Shown here: positions 23,053 to 33,730 of the stretch, piece by piece
Numbering within the stretch: the first letter of the stretch is position 1
Layout: each line of letters starts with the position of its first letter
DNA from: an uncultured Tenacibaculum sp.
GTDB lineage: Bacteria > Bacteroidota > Bacteroidia > Flavobacteriales > Flavobacteriaceae
Length of the DNA: 64,000 nt
Direction: 5' to 3'
Assembly (NCBI RefSeq): GCF_947494125.1
Contig: NZ_CANLTU010000002.1
Coordinates: 620,001-684,000, forward strand
The notes under the pieces: model-generated
Database searches by the model: none
What the model saw: the letters and a program-made list of their open reading frames with translations, nothing else
What the model was told of the DNA's origin: nothing
Made by a program: the position numbers and the translations under genes

Positions 23053-23625
23053 ATGAAAATAAAAATTCCAATAATATCATTAATACTATTACTAACTTTT
23101 TTCTCTTGTAAAGAGGCTAAAAAAGAAAGTGTAGAAGAAACACCTAAGACTACAGAAACTATTCATAAAGGACAAGCTTCGGTTATTGATAAAGATTCTG
23201 AAGCTAATGCTTTACAAGTTGCAAAATCATTAGACGACTTTAAAACTTTAGTTGTTGCAATAGAAGCAGCAAGTGTAGAAGATGCTCTTGTTAATGCAGG
23301 TCCTTTAACAGTTTTTGCTCCAGTTAATACAGCTTTCGATAAACTTCCTAAAGGAACTGTTGAAACATTATTAAAACCAGAAAACAAATCTCAACTCGCT
23401 TTTATTTTAAAAAACCATGTAGCTCCAGCTAATTTCCCTGTTAAAACATTAGAGAAAAATGTTAGAAAAAACAGAAAGCTATATATGGCTTCTGGAAAAT
23501 ATTTAAATGTTACAAAGGAAGGAAATGATTTGTATGTAGGAGGTACAAAAATTTTAAAATCGGTAAAAGTAAGTAATGGATGGGTTCATGTAATTGGAGA
23601 TGTACTTGTACCAAAAGATAACTAA
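23053..23625 (+). CDS. Fasciclin (FAS1) domain lipoprotein
   Basis: 190 residues. Lipobox TFFSC, a Lys/Glu/Thr-rich linker, then one FAS1 domain with ALVNAGPLTVFAPVNTAFDKLP and, near the end, YVGGTKILKSVKVSNGWVHVIGDVLVP. FAS1 domains mediate adhesion or protein contacts. First gene of the nos operon, just downstream of the activator site, followed after 21 bp by a cytochrome gene. A FAS1 lipoprotein at this position recurs in Bacteroidota nos clusters as I recall; its role in nitrous oxide reduction is unknown. Confidence 0.88.
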   Translation: MKIKIPIISLILLLTFFSCKEAKKESVEETPKTTETIHKGQASVIDKDSEANALQVAKSLDDFKTLVVAIEAASVEDALVNAGPLTVFAPVNTAFDKLPKGTVETLLKPENKSQLAFILKNHVAPANFPVKTLEKNVRKNRKLYMASGKYLNVTKEGNDLYVGGTKILKSVKVSNGWVHVIGDVLVPKDN

Positions 23626-23646
23626 TAGCAAAAATCAATTTAGAAA

Positions 23647-24165
23647 ATGAAATTACAAAACCTACTAACAGCAATAATAATTGTAGCATTTATAAGCTGT
23701 GGCGGCAATGATAAAAAGAAGCCTTCTTATAATTCTTCAACAGTAAAAAAAGAAGCCGTAAAAAAAGCAGTTGTAAAGAAAGAACCTATAAAAAAAGTTG
23801 CGAAAAAAGCTTCAGAAAGTGGAACAATAGATTTAAATAATAAAGGAATTGGTCCAATAAAATCTGTAGAAATAGCTGCAACAATTAACTCTTCTATGGC
23901 AGAAGAAGGTAAACTTTTATTTAAAAATAAATGTTCATCATGTCATAGAGTAAATAGAAAATTTATAGGTCCTAATCCAACTGGTATTTTAGATAGACGT
24001 TCTCCTGAATGGGTAATGAATATGATTATGAATCCAGAAGAAATGGTTCAAAAAGATCCTATAGCAAAAGAATTATTAATAAAGTTTAATGGTTCTCCTA
24101 TGGCTAATCAAAACTTGAGTAAAGAGGAAACAAGAGCCGTACTAGAATATTTTAGAACATTATAA
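23647..24165 (+). CDS. Class I c-type cytochrome lipoprotein (nos operon)
   Basis: 172 residues. Lipobox ISC followed by GGND, then a Lys/Val-rich linker (VKKAVVKKEPIKKVAKKA). One heme-binding KCSSCHR with the axial Met in GSPMANQNL. It likely delivers electrons to NosZ in the periplasm. Spacing to nosZ is 20 bp. Confidence 0.9.
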   Translation: MKLQNLLTAIIIVAFISCGGNDKKKPSYNSSTVKKEAVKKAVVKKEPIKKVAKKASESGTIDLNNKGIGPIKSVEIAATINSSMAEEGKLLFKNKCSSCHRVNRKFIGPNPTGILDRRSPEWVMNMIMNPEEMVQKDPIAKELLIKFNGSPMANQNLSKEETRAVLEYFRTL

Positions 24166-24185
24166 CAATCAAAAATCAAGAATTT

Positions 24186-26171
<1,986 letters not shown>

Positions 26172-26189
26172 TTAATTTTTTGATTGATT

Positions 26190-26232
26190 GGCTGCTTGAA
26201 TTGTAAGATTGAATAAGTTATATCAAGCAGCC
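26190..26232 (+). other. Stem-loop after nosZ
   Basis: GGCTGCTTGA/TCAAGCAGCC, a 10-bp perfect stem with a 23-nt loop between nosZ and the next gene. No strong T-run follows, so it is more likely a partial terminator or an mRNA-stabilising stem than a full stop. Confidence 0.55.
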
Positions 26233-26258
26233 TTTAATCAAAATTAAAAAATACAAAG

Positions 26259-26849
26259 ATGAAACAGTCCAAAATTACAATGATAGTAGGTTCTTTATTA
26301 TTATTAGGTCTCTTTATATTTCCTTTATGGAATATTACCTTAGAAGCCCCACAGTACCCTACTCCACTTGGAATGGATATTCATATTAATAAATTTGCCG
26401 ACACCAATGAATTTGATATTAAAAATATCAATTTAATGAATCATTATGTAGGTATGCAATACATTCCAAAAACAATTCCTGAATTTAAAATTTTCCCTTT
26501 AGCAATAGGAATAATGGTTTTACTAGGTGTGTTTATAGGTTTTAAATCGAATTACAAATGGTATTTAGGCTGGTTTATACTTATGACTATTTTAGGTATT
26601 GCTGGTATGTATGATTTTTATTTATGGGAACATAATTATGGACATAATTTAGATCCTAAAGCTATTATGAAGTTTACCAATCCAGATGGATCTGTTATGG
26701 GTTTTCAACCTCCTTTATTTGGAACCAAAGATATTTTAAACTTTACAGCACATTCATATCCTAAACTAGGCGCTTATTTTATGTTTGTAGGTATGCTATT
26801 AACACTATCGGCCTTTTTTATGGGGAAAAAACAATCTAAAAATAATTAG
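26259..26849 (+). CDS. nos-operon multi-pass membrane protein
   Basis: 196 residues, about four membrane segments (one at the N-terminus, two central, one near the C-terminus) with a long first periplasmic loop (IHINKFADTNEFDIKNINLM, MNHYVGMQYIPK). The segment AGMYDFYLWEHNYGHNLDP carries several His/Tyr residues. It is a conserved nos-cluster membrane protein with no defined activity; NosB-like by position only. It ends 1 bp before nosL. Confidence 0.65.
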   Translation: MKQSKITMIVGSLLLLGLFIFPLWNITLEAPQYPTPLGMDIHINKFADTNEFDIKNINLMNHYVGMQYIPKTIPEFKIFPLAIGIMVLLGVFIGFKSNYKWYLGWFILMTILGIAGMYDFYLWEHNYGHNLDPKAIMKFTNPDGSVMGFQPPLFGTKDILNFTAHSYPKLGAYFMFVGMLLTLSAFFMGKKQSKNN

Positions 26850-26850
26850 T

Positions 26851-27273
26851 ATGAACTATGCAAAACCTTTTATTCTATTACTAACTATTATTTTATTAAG
26901 TGGTTGTGCTATTGAGCCACAAAAAATAGAATACGGAAAAGATGCATGCAGCTTTTGTAAAATGACAATTGTAGAAAAGAAGTTTGCTGCTCAAATTGTA
27001 ACAAAAAAAGGTAGAGCATCTAAATATGATGCCATAGAATGTATGCTAAATGATATAAAAGATAAAAAAGAAACTTCATTAGCTCATATTCTTGTTACAG
27101 ATTATACAAGGCCTGAAAAACTAATTAACGCTACTAACGCGGTTTACCTAATAAGTAAACAAATTAAAAGCCCAATGGGTGCTTACTTATCGGCATATGC
27201 ATCTGATAATGAAGCTGAAACAAATCAAGGTGATTTATTTAATTGGAAAGCTATTAAAAAGCGTTTTAATTAA
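26851..27273 (+). CDS. nosL: NosL copper chaperone lipoprotein
   Basis: 140 residues; lipobox LSGC. The copper-binding motif DACSFCKMTI (Cys33, Cys36, Met38) matches NosL, then AQIVTKKGRASKYDAIECML, and near the end KSPMGAYLSAYAS. NosL delivers Cu(I) for CuZ assembly in NosZ. It is followed by a second gene with a NosL-like domain. Confidence 0.93.
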   Translation: MNYAKPFILLLTIILLSGCAIEPQKIEYGKDACSFCKMTIVEKKFAAQIVTKKGRASKYDAIECMLNDIKDKKETSLAHILVTDYTRPEKLINATNAVYLISKQIKSPMGAYLSAYASDNEAETNQGDLFNWKAIKKRFN

Positions 27274-27321
27274 AATAAAAATAAACTTACTACTGATTTC
27301 AAAGATTAAATCAATCAAAAA

Positions 27322-28734
27322 ATGAAAACAAAATATTATTTGTTAAGTATAATTGCTGTCTTATTTTTAAATAAAATAGCAATATCTCAAAATAAGCATA
27401 CATCAAATCAGTGCATTCATTGTAATATGGTAATTAAAGATAAATTACATAATGCACAATTAACAACTGATTCACAAAAAACATTAAATTTTGATGCTAT
27501 TGAGTGTTTATTAAATTATTTAAATAGTACAAAAGAAACAACTTATTCTAATCTTACAGTTGCCGATTATAAAAGCGGAAAACAAGTAAATGCTAAGACT
27601 GCTACTTATTTAATTAGCAATAGAATTAAAAGTCCAATGGGTGCAAATTTATCGGCTTTTAAAACTAAAAATGAAGCTGAATTAATTCAAAAGAATAAAA
27701 AAGGGAAATTATATACATGGCAAGAAATTAAAGAAAACTTTAAAGCTAATAAACTTAGTAATGTAGAGCATAATCATCATCACCATAATAGACCTGACGC
27801 TCATGCTCCAATTGGCGTAATGGGAGATCACTTACATGAAAAAAGTGGAATTATGGTATCATTACGTTATATGAAAATGGAGATGAATGGTAATCGTTCA
27901 GGATCTTCTTCTATAAATAATACTTCTATTTTTAATACTTATATGGTAGCACCTCAGAACATGAGTATGGATATGTATATGTTAGGAGTTATGTATGCTC
28001 CTTCTAATAAATTAACGCTTATGTTAATGCAGAATTTTGTTAGAAATAAAATGAATTTAAAAGCTCGTATGATGATGGGTGGTACAACTATGTTTAGAGA
28101 TTTCTCTACAAGTTCTTCTGGATTTGGTGATTTAAAACTTGGGGCTTTATATAGTATTTATACTACAGAAAATACTTCTATTCACTTGAATGGTACATTA
28201 AATATACCTTTAGGGAGCATTAAACAAAAAGATGACACTCCAATGATGCTAAATGCAAAATTACCATATGCGATGCAATTGGGCTCTGGAACGTATGACA
28301 TTACATTAGGTGCTACTTACAAAGGAAATACAGAATATATTTCTTGGGGAATTCAACCTTTATTTACTTTTAGAACTGGAACAAATAGTGAAAATTATAG
28401 ATTAGGAAATTCACAACAAATTAATTTTTGGGGAGCTTATAAAATTGCTGATTGGATAAGTGTTTCTGGAAGAGTTTTAGGTGTTTCACAAGGAAAAATA
28501 TCAGGAAATGATGCACAATTAAATCCAATGATGGTTCCTACAGCTAATACGAATAATTATGGTGGTAAAAAAGTAAAATCATTCTTAGGATTTAATTTTA
28601 TATTCAATCAAAATTCTAGTTTTAAGAACTTTAGAGTTGGTATTGAAGCTGGTGCACCTATTTATGAAAACTATAATGGAGTGCTAATGGATGAAGATTT
28701 ATCATTTCAATTAGGTATTAAATATTCAATTTAA
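27322..28734 (+). CDS. NosL-domain / outer-membrane beta-barrel fusion
   Basis: 470 residues. After a signal peptide, residues ~31-140 repeat the NosL pattern (CIHCNMVIKDKLHNAQ, FDAIECLL, SPMGANLSAF) and align with the adjacent NosL. A linker at 150-156 reads HNHHHHN. Residues ~162-470 form a beta-barrel that opens APIGVMGDHLHEKSGIMVSL with many Met-rich strands (MAPQNMSMDMYMLGVMYAP-like) and ends in LGIKYSI. A copper- or metal-handling outer-membrane protein is inferred from the NosL domain, the His-rich linker and the Met-rich barrel. Its barrel type is common in Bacteroidota copper loci. Confidence 0.83.
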   Translation: MKTKYYLLSIIAVLFLNKIAISQNKHTSNQCIHCNMVIKDKLHNAQLTTDSQKTLNFDAIECLLNYLNSTKETTYSNLTVADYKSGKQVNAKTATYLISNRIKSPMGANLSAFKTKNEAELIQKNKKGKLYTWQEIKENFKANKLSNVEHNHHHHNRPDAHAPIGVMGDHLHEKSGIMVSLRYMKMEMNGNRSGSSSINNTSIFNTYMVAPQNMSMDMYMLGVMYAPSNKLTLMLMQNFVRNKMNLKARMMMGGTTMFRDFSTSSSGFGDLKLGALYSIYTTENTSIHLNGTLNIPLGSIKQKDDTPMMLNAKLPYAMQLGSGTYDITLGATYKGNTEYISWGIQPLFTFRTGTNSENYRLGNSQQINFWGAYKIADWISVSGRVLGVSQGKISGNDAQLNPMMVPTANTNNYGGKKVKSFLGFNFIFNQNSSFKNFRVGIEAGAPIYENYNGVLMDEDLSFQLGIKYSI

Positions 28735-28744
28735 AGCATAAAAA

Positions 28745-29178
28745 ATGTATCCTCTATTAATTTTTGTACATATTATTGCTGCAACAATTTGGGTTGGAGG
28801 TCATTTAATTTTAGCTATTCGATTTTTACCTAAAGCATTAAAGAAAGATAATTTTTCAATTATTGAGTATTTTAAAAAAGCATATGAACCAATTGGACTT
28901 CCTGCTTTATTAATATCAGTAATAAGCGGACTTACTCTTGCTTTTATTAGAGTTCCTGTTTTTTCTGATTGGTTTACTTTTCAAGTACATTTCCCTAAAC
29001 ATTTAATGCTAAAATTACTTTTATTATTAGCTACTTTAATTTTAGCAATTCATGCGCGATTTTTTTAATTCCTCAAAGAAAATTAAAACCATTAGCTATT
29101 CATATAATTTTGGTTACATTAATAAGTATTGCATTTGTTTTGATCGGAGTAAGTTTAAGAACTGGTTTATTATTTTAA
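28745..29178 (+). pseudogene. CopD-like membrane protein, frameshifted in a T7 run
   Basis: The open frame stops after 107 residues (LAIHARFF then TAA at 29066-29068), yet the next frame continues without a break to 29178 as LIPQRKLKPLAIHIILVTLI and on, ending TGLLF. Adding one T to the run at 29060-29066 joins the halves into about 144 residues with four membrane segments, the expected size for a small CopD-like protein. Opening motif: HIIAATIWVGGHLILAIRF. The joined gene ends one base before nosD starts. It may be a real mutation, phase variation at the T-run, or a sequencing error. Confidence 0.75.
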
Positions 29179-30423
29179 ATGGTATTAAAAATTAAATATT
29201 ATATAATCACTTTAACGTTTCTATTTATAGGAGCATTTGTAAGCGCACAACAATTAAAAGTTTGTTCTGATTGTAGTATTAAAACTATAAAAGAAGCTAT
29301 TAATATTGCTTCTAAACACGATTCTATTTTTTTAGAAAAAGGTGTGTACAATGAGTATGATATTCTTATAAATAAACCATTAACAATTATAGGAACAAGA
29401 GATGCTATTATTGATGGTAATAAAAAAGGATATATTCTTAAAATAGCATCAGATAGTGTTGTTATTAATGGAATTACCTTAAAAAATGTAGGGAAAAGTT
29501 ATACGAAAGACTTCGCTGCTATCTATATATCAAGAAGTAAGCATTTTAAAATAGAGAATGTTCGTTTAAAAACTGTTTTTTTTGGAATTTTAGTAGAAAA
29601 ATCACATCATGGTTTTATTAAAAACAACCATATATCTAGTGAAGCTAAAGAAGAAGCTGGATCTGGAAATGGCATTCATATGTGGCACAGTTCAAATGTT
29701 ATTATAGAAAATAATAGAGTACATCATTTAAGAGATGGTATTTATTTCGAATTTGTAACACATAGTAAAGTTATCAATAACACAAGTTTTAAAAATTTAC
29801 GTTACGGATTACACTTTATGTTTTCTAATAATGATGAATATCATAACAATACTTTTCAAAATAATGGTTCAGGAGTAGCAGTAATGTTTTCTAAATTTAT
29901 AAAAATGACTAATAACACGTTTTTAAAAAATTGGGGAACCGCTTCATATGGATTATTACTGAAGGAAATTTATGATGCTGAAATTATAAATAACACATTT
30001 CAAGAAAATACAATTGCAATTAATATTGAAGGTTCAACAAGAATTAATTATTTAAAAAACACTTTTTCAAGTAATGGCTGGGCTTTAAAAATAGCAGGAG
30101 CTTGTTATGCAAATAAATTTTCAAAAAATAATTTCTTAAACAATTCTTTTGATTTATCATACAACAGTAAGCTAAATGATAATAGTTTTAATAATAATTA
30201 TTGGAGTTCGTATACAGGATATGATTTAGATAAAAATGGTATTGGAGATGTACCTTATAGGCCTGTAAAACTCTTTTCTTATGTTGTGAACAGAACTCCA
30301 GAAGCTATTGTTTTATTGAGAAGTTTATTTGTAGATATTATTAATTTTTCTGAAAAAATTTCTCCAGCATTTACCCCTGATGATTTAGTAGATAAAGAAC
30401 CTTCAATGAATAAAATACAATGA
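29179..30423 (+). CDS. nosD: NosD, periplasmic right-handed beta-helix protein
   Basis: 414 residues: signal peptide (FIGAFVSAQ), then repeated beta-helix rungs such as GNGIHMWHSSNVIIENNRVH, LRDGIYFEFVTHSKVINN and GLHFMFSNNDEYHNNTF, and the C-terminal YWSSYTGYDLDKNGIGDVPY, a NosD hallmark. NosD acts with the NosFY ABC transporter in supplying sulfur for the CuZ centre. It overlaps nosF by 4 bp. Confidence 0.94.
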   Translation: MVLKIKYYIITLTFLFIGAFVSAQQLKVCSDCSIKTIKEAINIASKHDSIFLEKGVYNEYDILINKPLTIIGTRDAIIDGNKKGYILKIASDSVVINGITLKNVGKSYTKDFAAIYISRSKHFKIENVRLKTVFFGILVEKSHHGFIKNNHISSEAKEEAGSGNGIHMWHSSNVIIENNRVHHLRDGIYFEFVTHSKVINNTSFKNLRYGLHFMFSNNDEYHNNTFQNNGSGVAVMFSKFIKMTNNTFLKNWGTASYGLLLKEIYDAEIINNTFQENTIAINIEGSTRINYLKNTFSSNGWALKIAGACYANKFSKNNFLNNSFDLSYNSKLNDNSFNNNYWSSYTGYDLDKNGIGDVPYRPVKLFSYVVNRTPEAIVLLRSLFVDIINFSEKISPAFTPDDLVDKEPSMNKIQ

Positions 30424-31127
30424 TAGATATTAAAAATTTACATAAAACTTTTGGTAAAGTAACTGTATTAAAAGAGTTAAATTTAGAAATACAATCTAAA
30501 GGGATTTTTGCAATATTAGGTCCAAACGGTTCAGGAAAAACTACGTTAATAAAAAGTATTTTAGGTATGGTTATTCCTGATAAAGGAATTATTAAAATTA
30601 ACGATACTGATATTTTAAAAAAGCATGAATATCGTAATAATATAAATTACTTACCACAAATAGCTAATTTCCCTGAAAATCTTACAGTATCTGAATTAAT
30701 TCAGATGATTAAAGATATTAGAATAAAAAAATCTAACGATACAGGCTTAATTGAACTCTTTGGTTTACAGCCTTTTTTAAAGCAGAAACTTGGAAATTTA
30801 TCAGGAGGTACAAAACAAAAAGTAAATTTGGTACTAACCTTTATGTTTGATAGTGAACTAATTATACTAGACGAACCTACAACTGGACTAGACCCTATTT
30901 CATTACTTCATTTGAAAGAGCTTATTAGATGGGAAAAACAAAAAGGGAAAACCATTTTAATTACTTCTCATATTATGAGTTTTGTTGAAGAAATTTCAGA
31001 CGAAATTGTATTTCTTTTGGATGGAAATATTCATTTTAAAGGAAAAATTAATGAATTAAAAGAGCAAACTAATCAAACTGATTTAGAACATGCAATAGCT
31101 AACATTTTAACTACAGAGTATGCTTAA
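30420..31127 (+). CDS. nosF: NosF ABC transporter ATPase
   Basis: 235 residues. Walker A GPNGSGKTTLIKSIL, Q-loop INYLPQIANFPENLTV, signature LSGGTKQKVNLVL, Walker B ELIILDEPTTGLDP and the His-switch TSHIMSFV. It powers NosY for assembly of the NosZ copper centre. It overlaps nosY by 8 bp. Confidence 0.95.
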   Translation: MIDIKNLHKTFGKVTVLKELNLEIQSKGIFAILGPNGSGKTTLIKSILGMVIPDKGIIKINDTDILKKHEYRNNINYLPQIANFPENLTVSELIQMIKDIRIKKSNDTGLIELFGLQPFLKQKLGNLSGGTKQKVNLVLTFMFDSELIILDEPTTGLDPISLLHLKELIRWEKQKGKTILITSHIMSFVEEISDEIVFLLDGNIHFKGKINELKEQTNQTDLEHAIANILTTEYA

Positions 31128-31902
31128 AATATTAAAATATAGTTTTTCGGATTTATTAAGAAGTAGATGGAGTTATGTGTACTTTCTTTTTTATTTAGTT
31201 ATTGGTTTTGTATTGTTATTTCTAAATAATGATACTTCTAAAGCAGTTATAACATTAATGAATATTATTGTTGTACTAACTCCTTTAATAGGTACTATTT
31301 TTGGAATAATGTACTACTATAATTCGCGAGAGTTTACCGAACTTTTATTAGCGCAACCTTTAAAAAGAAGCACTATTTTTTTAGGCCAATATATTGGAGT
31401 CTCATTATCATTATCTCTTAGTTTAGTTTTAGGTTTAGGAATTCCATTTTTAGCATATGGTGTAATACAATCAACAGCAATATTTAATTTTATTTCTTTA
31501 TTAGCTATAGGGGCTTTTTTAACCTTTATTTTTGTTGCTTTGGCATTTAATATTGGATTGAACAATGAAAATAAAATAAAAGGATTTGGATATGCTATTT
31601 TACTTTGGCTGTTTTTAGCAGTTATTTATGATGGCTTATTCTTAATTTCTTTAATGGTATTTCAAGAATATCCATTAGATCAATTTTCTTTATTTGCTAC
31701 ACTCTTTAATCCTGTTGATTTATCAAGAATATTAATACTTCTAAAACTAGATATTTCGGCTTTGTTAGGCTATACTGGTGCTGTATTTCAAAAGTTTTTT
31801 GGCACTAACTTTGGAATGTTATTATCTAGTGGTGTTTTAGTATTGTGGATTGTTTTACCTACTTGGAGAATAGTTTCAAAATCAAAAAACAAAGATTTTT
31901 AA
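31120..31902 (+). CDS. nosY: NosY ABC transporter permease
   Basis: 260 residues with six membrane segments. YNSREFTELLLAQPLKRSTIFLGQYIG is the coupling-helix region typical of NosY. Last gene of the nos operon. Its stop is 9 bp from the converging Rrf2 gene, with no distinct terminator visible between them. Confidence 0.93.
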   Translation: MLKILKYSFSDLLRSRWSYVYFLFYLVIGFVLLFLNNDTSKAVITLMNIIVVLTPLIGTIFGIMYYYNSREFTELLLAQPLKRSTIFLGQYIGVSLSLSLSLVLGLGIPFLAYGVIQSTAIFNFISLLAIGAFLTFIFVALAFNIGLNNENKIKGFGYAILLWLFLAVIYDGLFLISLMVFQEYPLDQFSLFATLFNPVDLSRILILLKLDISALLGYTGAVFQKFFGTNFGMLLSSGVLVLWIVLPTWRIVSKSKNKDF

Positions 31903-31911
31903 TTCATAAAC

Positions 31912-32358
31912 CTAAAAATCCATTTTTTTTAATGAAATATATCTACCCTTAACTTTTATCTCTTTCGTAAATTCTTGTATTGTTTTATCTTTAAAATCAT
32001 CCATTAATTTCTTTTTAAATGGAGCTACAGTAAAATGTACAGGACAGGGATTCTTATCATCACAAGACGATAATCCCATAAAACATTGATCAAATTTATC
32101 AGTACCATCAATGCTTTTTATAATATCCCAAACAGTATTTTTAAAATTAACCTCATTTAAATAAAATCCACCTGTAGGCCCTTTAGAAGAAGAAACTAAT
32201 TTACTTTTTGTTAGTTGCTGTAGTAACTTAGATAAAAAAGGTTGAGGAACCTCTAAACCTTCAGCAATTTTTTTTACCCCTACTCTTTTATTTTCTTCAT
32301 TATGAATAGCTAAATAAAGAACAGATCGAATAGCATATTTACAAGCGTTTGATAACAT
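31912..32358 (-). CDS. Rrf2-family FeS regulator, NsrR-like
   Basis: 148 residues with the Rrf2 winged helix: SNACKYAIRSVLYLAIHNEE, VKKIAEGLEVPQPFLSKLLQ and SSKGPTGGFYLN. Three Cys at ~92, 99 and 105 (CFMGLSSCDDKNPCPVH) can hold an FeS cluster. Spacing x6-x5 lies between IscR (x5-x5) and the NsrR variants. In a denitrification block a NO-sensing role is the best guess. It lies 47 bp downstream of the heme-copper-oxidase-like gene on the same strand. Confidence 0.83.
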   Translation of the reverse strand: MLSNACKYAIRSVLYLAIHNEENKRVGVKKIAEGLEVPQPFLSKLLQQLTKSKLVSSSKGPTGGFYLNEVNFKNTVWDIIKSIDGTDKFDQCFMGLSSCDDKNPCPVHFTVAPFKKKLMDDFKDKTIQEFTKEIKVKGRYISLKKMDF

Positions 32359-32405
32359 CTATATTTTTTAGATAAAAGTAATAAAAAAGATGTTTTTATC
32401 TTTAA

Positions 32406-33620
32406 TTATTTTCGTTTAAACTGATTTATAAAAATATATGCTATAGCTAGAAAAAATATACAGCTAACAATTATTAAAAACTCAAAATATTTATCGATTA
32501 AAGATATATTAAACCAGGCACTTATAGCTTTATAAAAAATTAAGATTTCAGTTAAAAGAAAACCTGCTAAATAAAATATAATAGCTTTTTTTGAAAGCAC
32601 TATTAATTTAAATTTATTTAAAAACAATAATAAACTAATACTTACTACACCTAAAAAAGTCCAATGTAAATAGCCTATAACTAAATTTATATTTGATGCT
32701 ATAGCATTTGCTACATAAGGGATTGCTCCTAATAATTGAAATATTAATTTTAATAAAAATAAAATAGCAACCAACTTTAATGATTGAATAAATTTTTTAG
32801 AAAAACTATTTTCAAGTTGTGCTTTAAAAACAACGAAGCTTTTAAATAAAAAAAAGAAAGAAATTATTTGAAAAAAAGCTCCTAAACCTGAAACTATATA
32901 AATCAAAATAGTAGGCTTCATCCATAATAATGAAATACCAAATGTTAATACAACTCCAATATTTATTAATCCAAAAAAGAGATTAAATATTCTTTTAGTA
33001 ATATTAATATTTTGTTGTTCAAAAATATATAATAGAATACCTAATAAAGCTAAAATAAACCAGCCATTATATTGAAAATGAAGGTAAAAATAAATAGCAT
33101 TTTTATATAAATCTGAACCATTACCAGTAGTTTTCATTATTATTCCTAAAGCCCATGGACCAATACTAGAAATAATCATATACCATAAAGAAATACGAAT
33201 ACATTTGTAAGAATTTCTTTCTTTATATTTTTTAGGAGTATGTTTAAAAATTAGGTAAGCAAATACATATGAGATTATTAAAAATAATGAAGAAAAAATA
33301 ATAGAAAACAAAGCATATCCAGTAAAAGGAAATGTAATTAACATTCCAATGATTGTTAATTGAGTAGCCCAAAATACTTTCTTGTATTTATTTCTTATAT
33401 TTATTTCACACAAATACATTTTAAAAATGAGTGTTGTTATTGCAATGTATATCCACCCTAATAGAGCTATATGTGAGTGTGTGTGTACTATAAATCGATA
33501 ATTAATAGGTAAATCGAAAACTGCAAAAAAACGAAGTAGAACCCCTAAAAAAGCAATTATTAAAAAATAACTTAAAGCAATTTTACTGTGTTTTTCTAAG
33601 AAATTAAATGAGGTTAACAT
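32406..33620 (-). CDS. Divergent heme-copper-oxidase-like (CcoN/NnrS-like) membrane protein
   Basis: 404 residues with about twelve membrane segments. The early INYRFIVHTHSHIALLGWIY resembles the His-rich helix of heme-copper oxidase/NO-reductase subunit I, and later IYFYLHFQYNGWFILALLG keeps a single His. It lacks the complete set of CuB/heme ligands that I would expect for an active oxidase, so a heme- or copper-protein role as in NnrS is possible. No cytochrome partner lies nearby. Divergent from the CoA transferase and upstream of the Rrf2 gene. Confidence 0.62.
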   Translation of the reverse strand: MLTSFNFLEKHSKIALSYFLIIAFLGVLLRFFAVFDLPINYRFIVHTHSHIALLGWIYIAITTLIFKMYLCEINIRNKYKKVFWATQLTIIGMLITFPFTGYALFSIIFSSLFLIISYVFAYLIFKHTPKKYKERNSYKCIRISLWYMIISSIGPWALGIIMKTTGNGSDLYKNAIYFYLHFQYNGWFILALLGILLYIFEQQNINITKRIFNLFFGLINIGVVLTFGISLLWMKPTILIYIVSGLGAFFQIISFFFLFKSFVVFKAQLENSFSKKFIQSLKLVAILFLLKLIFQLLGAIPYVANAIASNINLVIGYLHWTFLGVVSISLLLFLNKFKLIVLSKKAIIFYLAGFLLTEILIFYKAISAWFNISLIDKYFEFLIIVSCIFFLAIAYIFINQFKRK

Positions 33621-33668
33621 ACTTGTAAAAATACGGAATATCAGCTGAAAACAATCTATATAAGTAAC

Positions 33669-33712
33669 ATGATTTTTATCATTTTATACAACATGCTTTC
33701 GACTGACCTTTG
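33669..33712 (+). promoter_or_regulatory. Crp/Fnr-like activator site plus -7 TTTG of the CoA-transferase
   Basis: ATGATTTTTATCAT, 26 bp, TTTG (box GACCTTTG). The geometry fits the plus-strand gene only; the minus strand lacks TTTG at this distance. Confidence 0.78.
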
Positions 33713-33730
33713 CAGTAAATAAATAAAACA

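Noticed and set aside
32341..32405. Activator palindrome ahead of the Rrf2 gene
   Set aside because: GATG-TTTTT-ATC there is only a loose partial match and lacks the TTTG at the fixed distance.
33620..33682. Activator site also driving the heme-copper-oxidase-like gene on the minus strand
   Set aside because: No TTTG lies 26 bp from the palindrome in that direction, so the shared geometry fits only the CoA-transferase gene.
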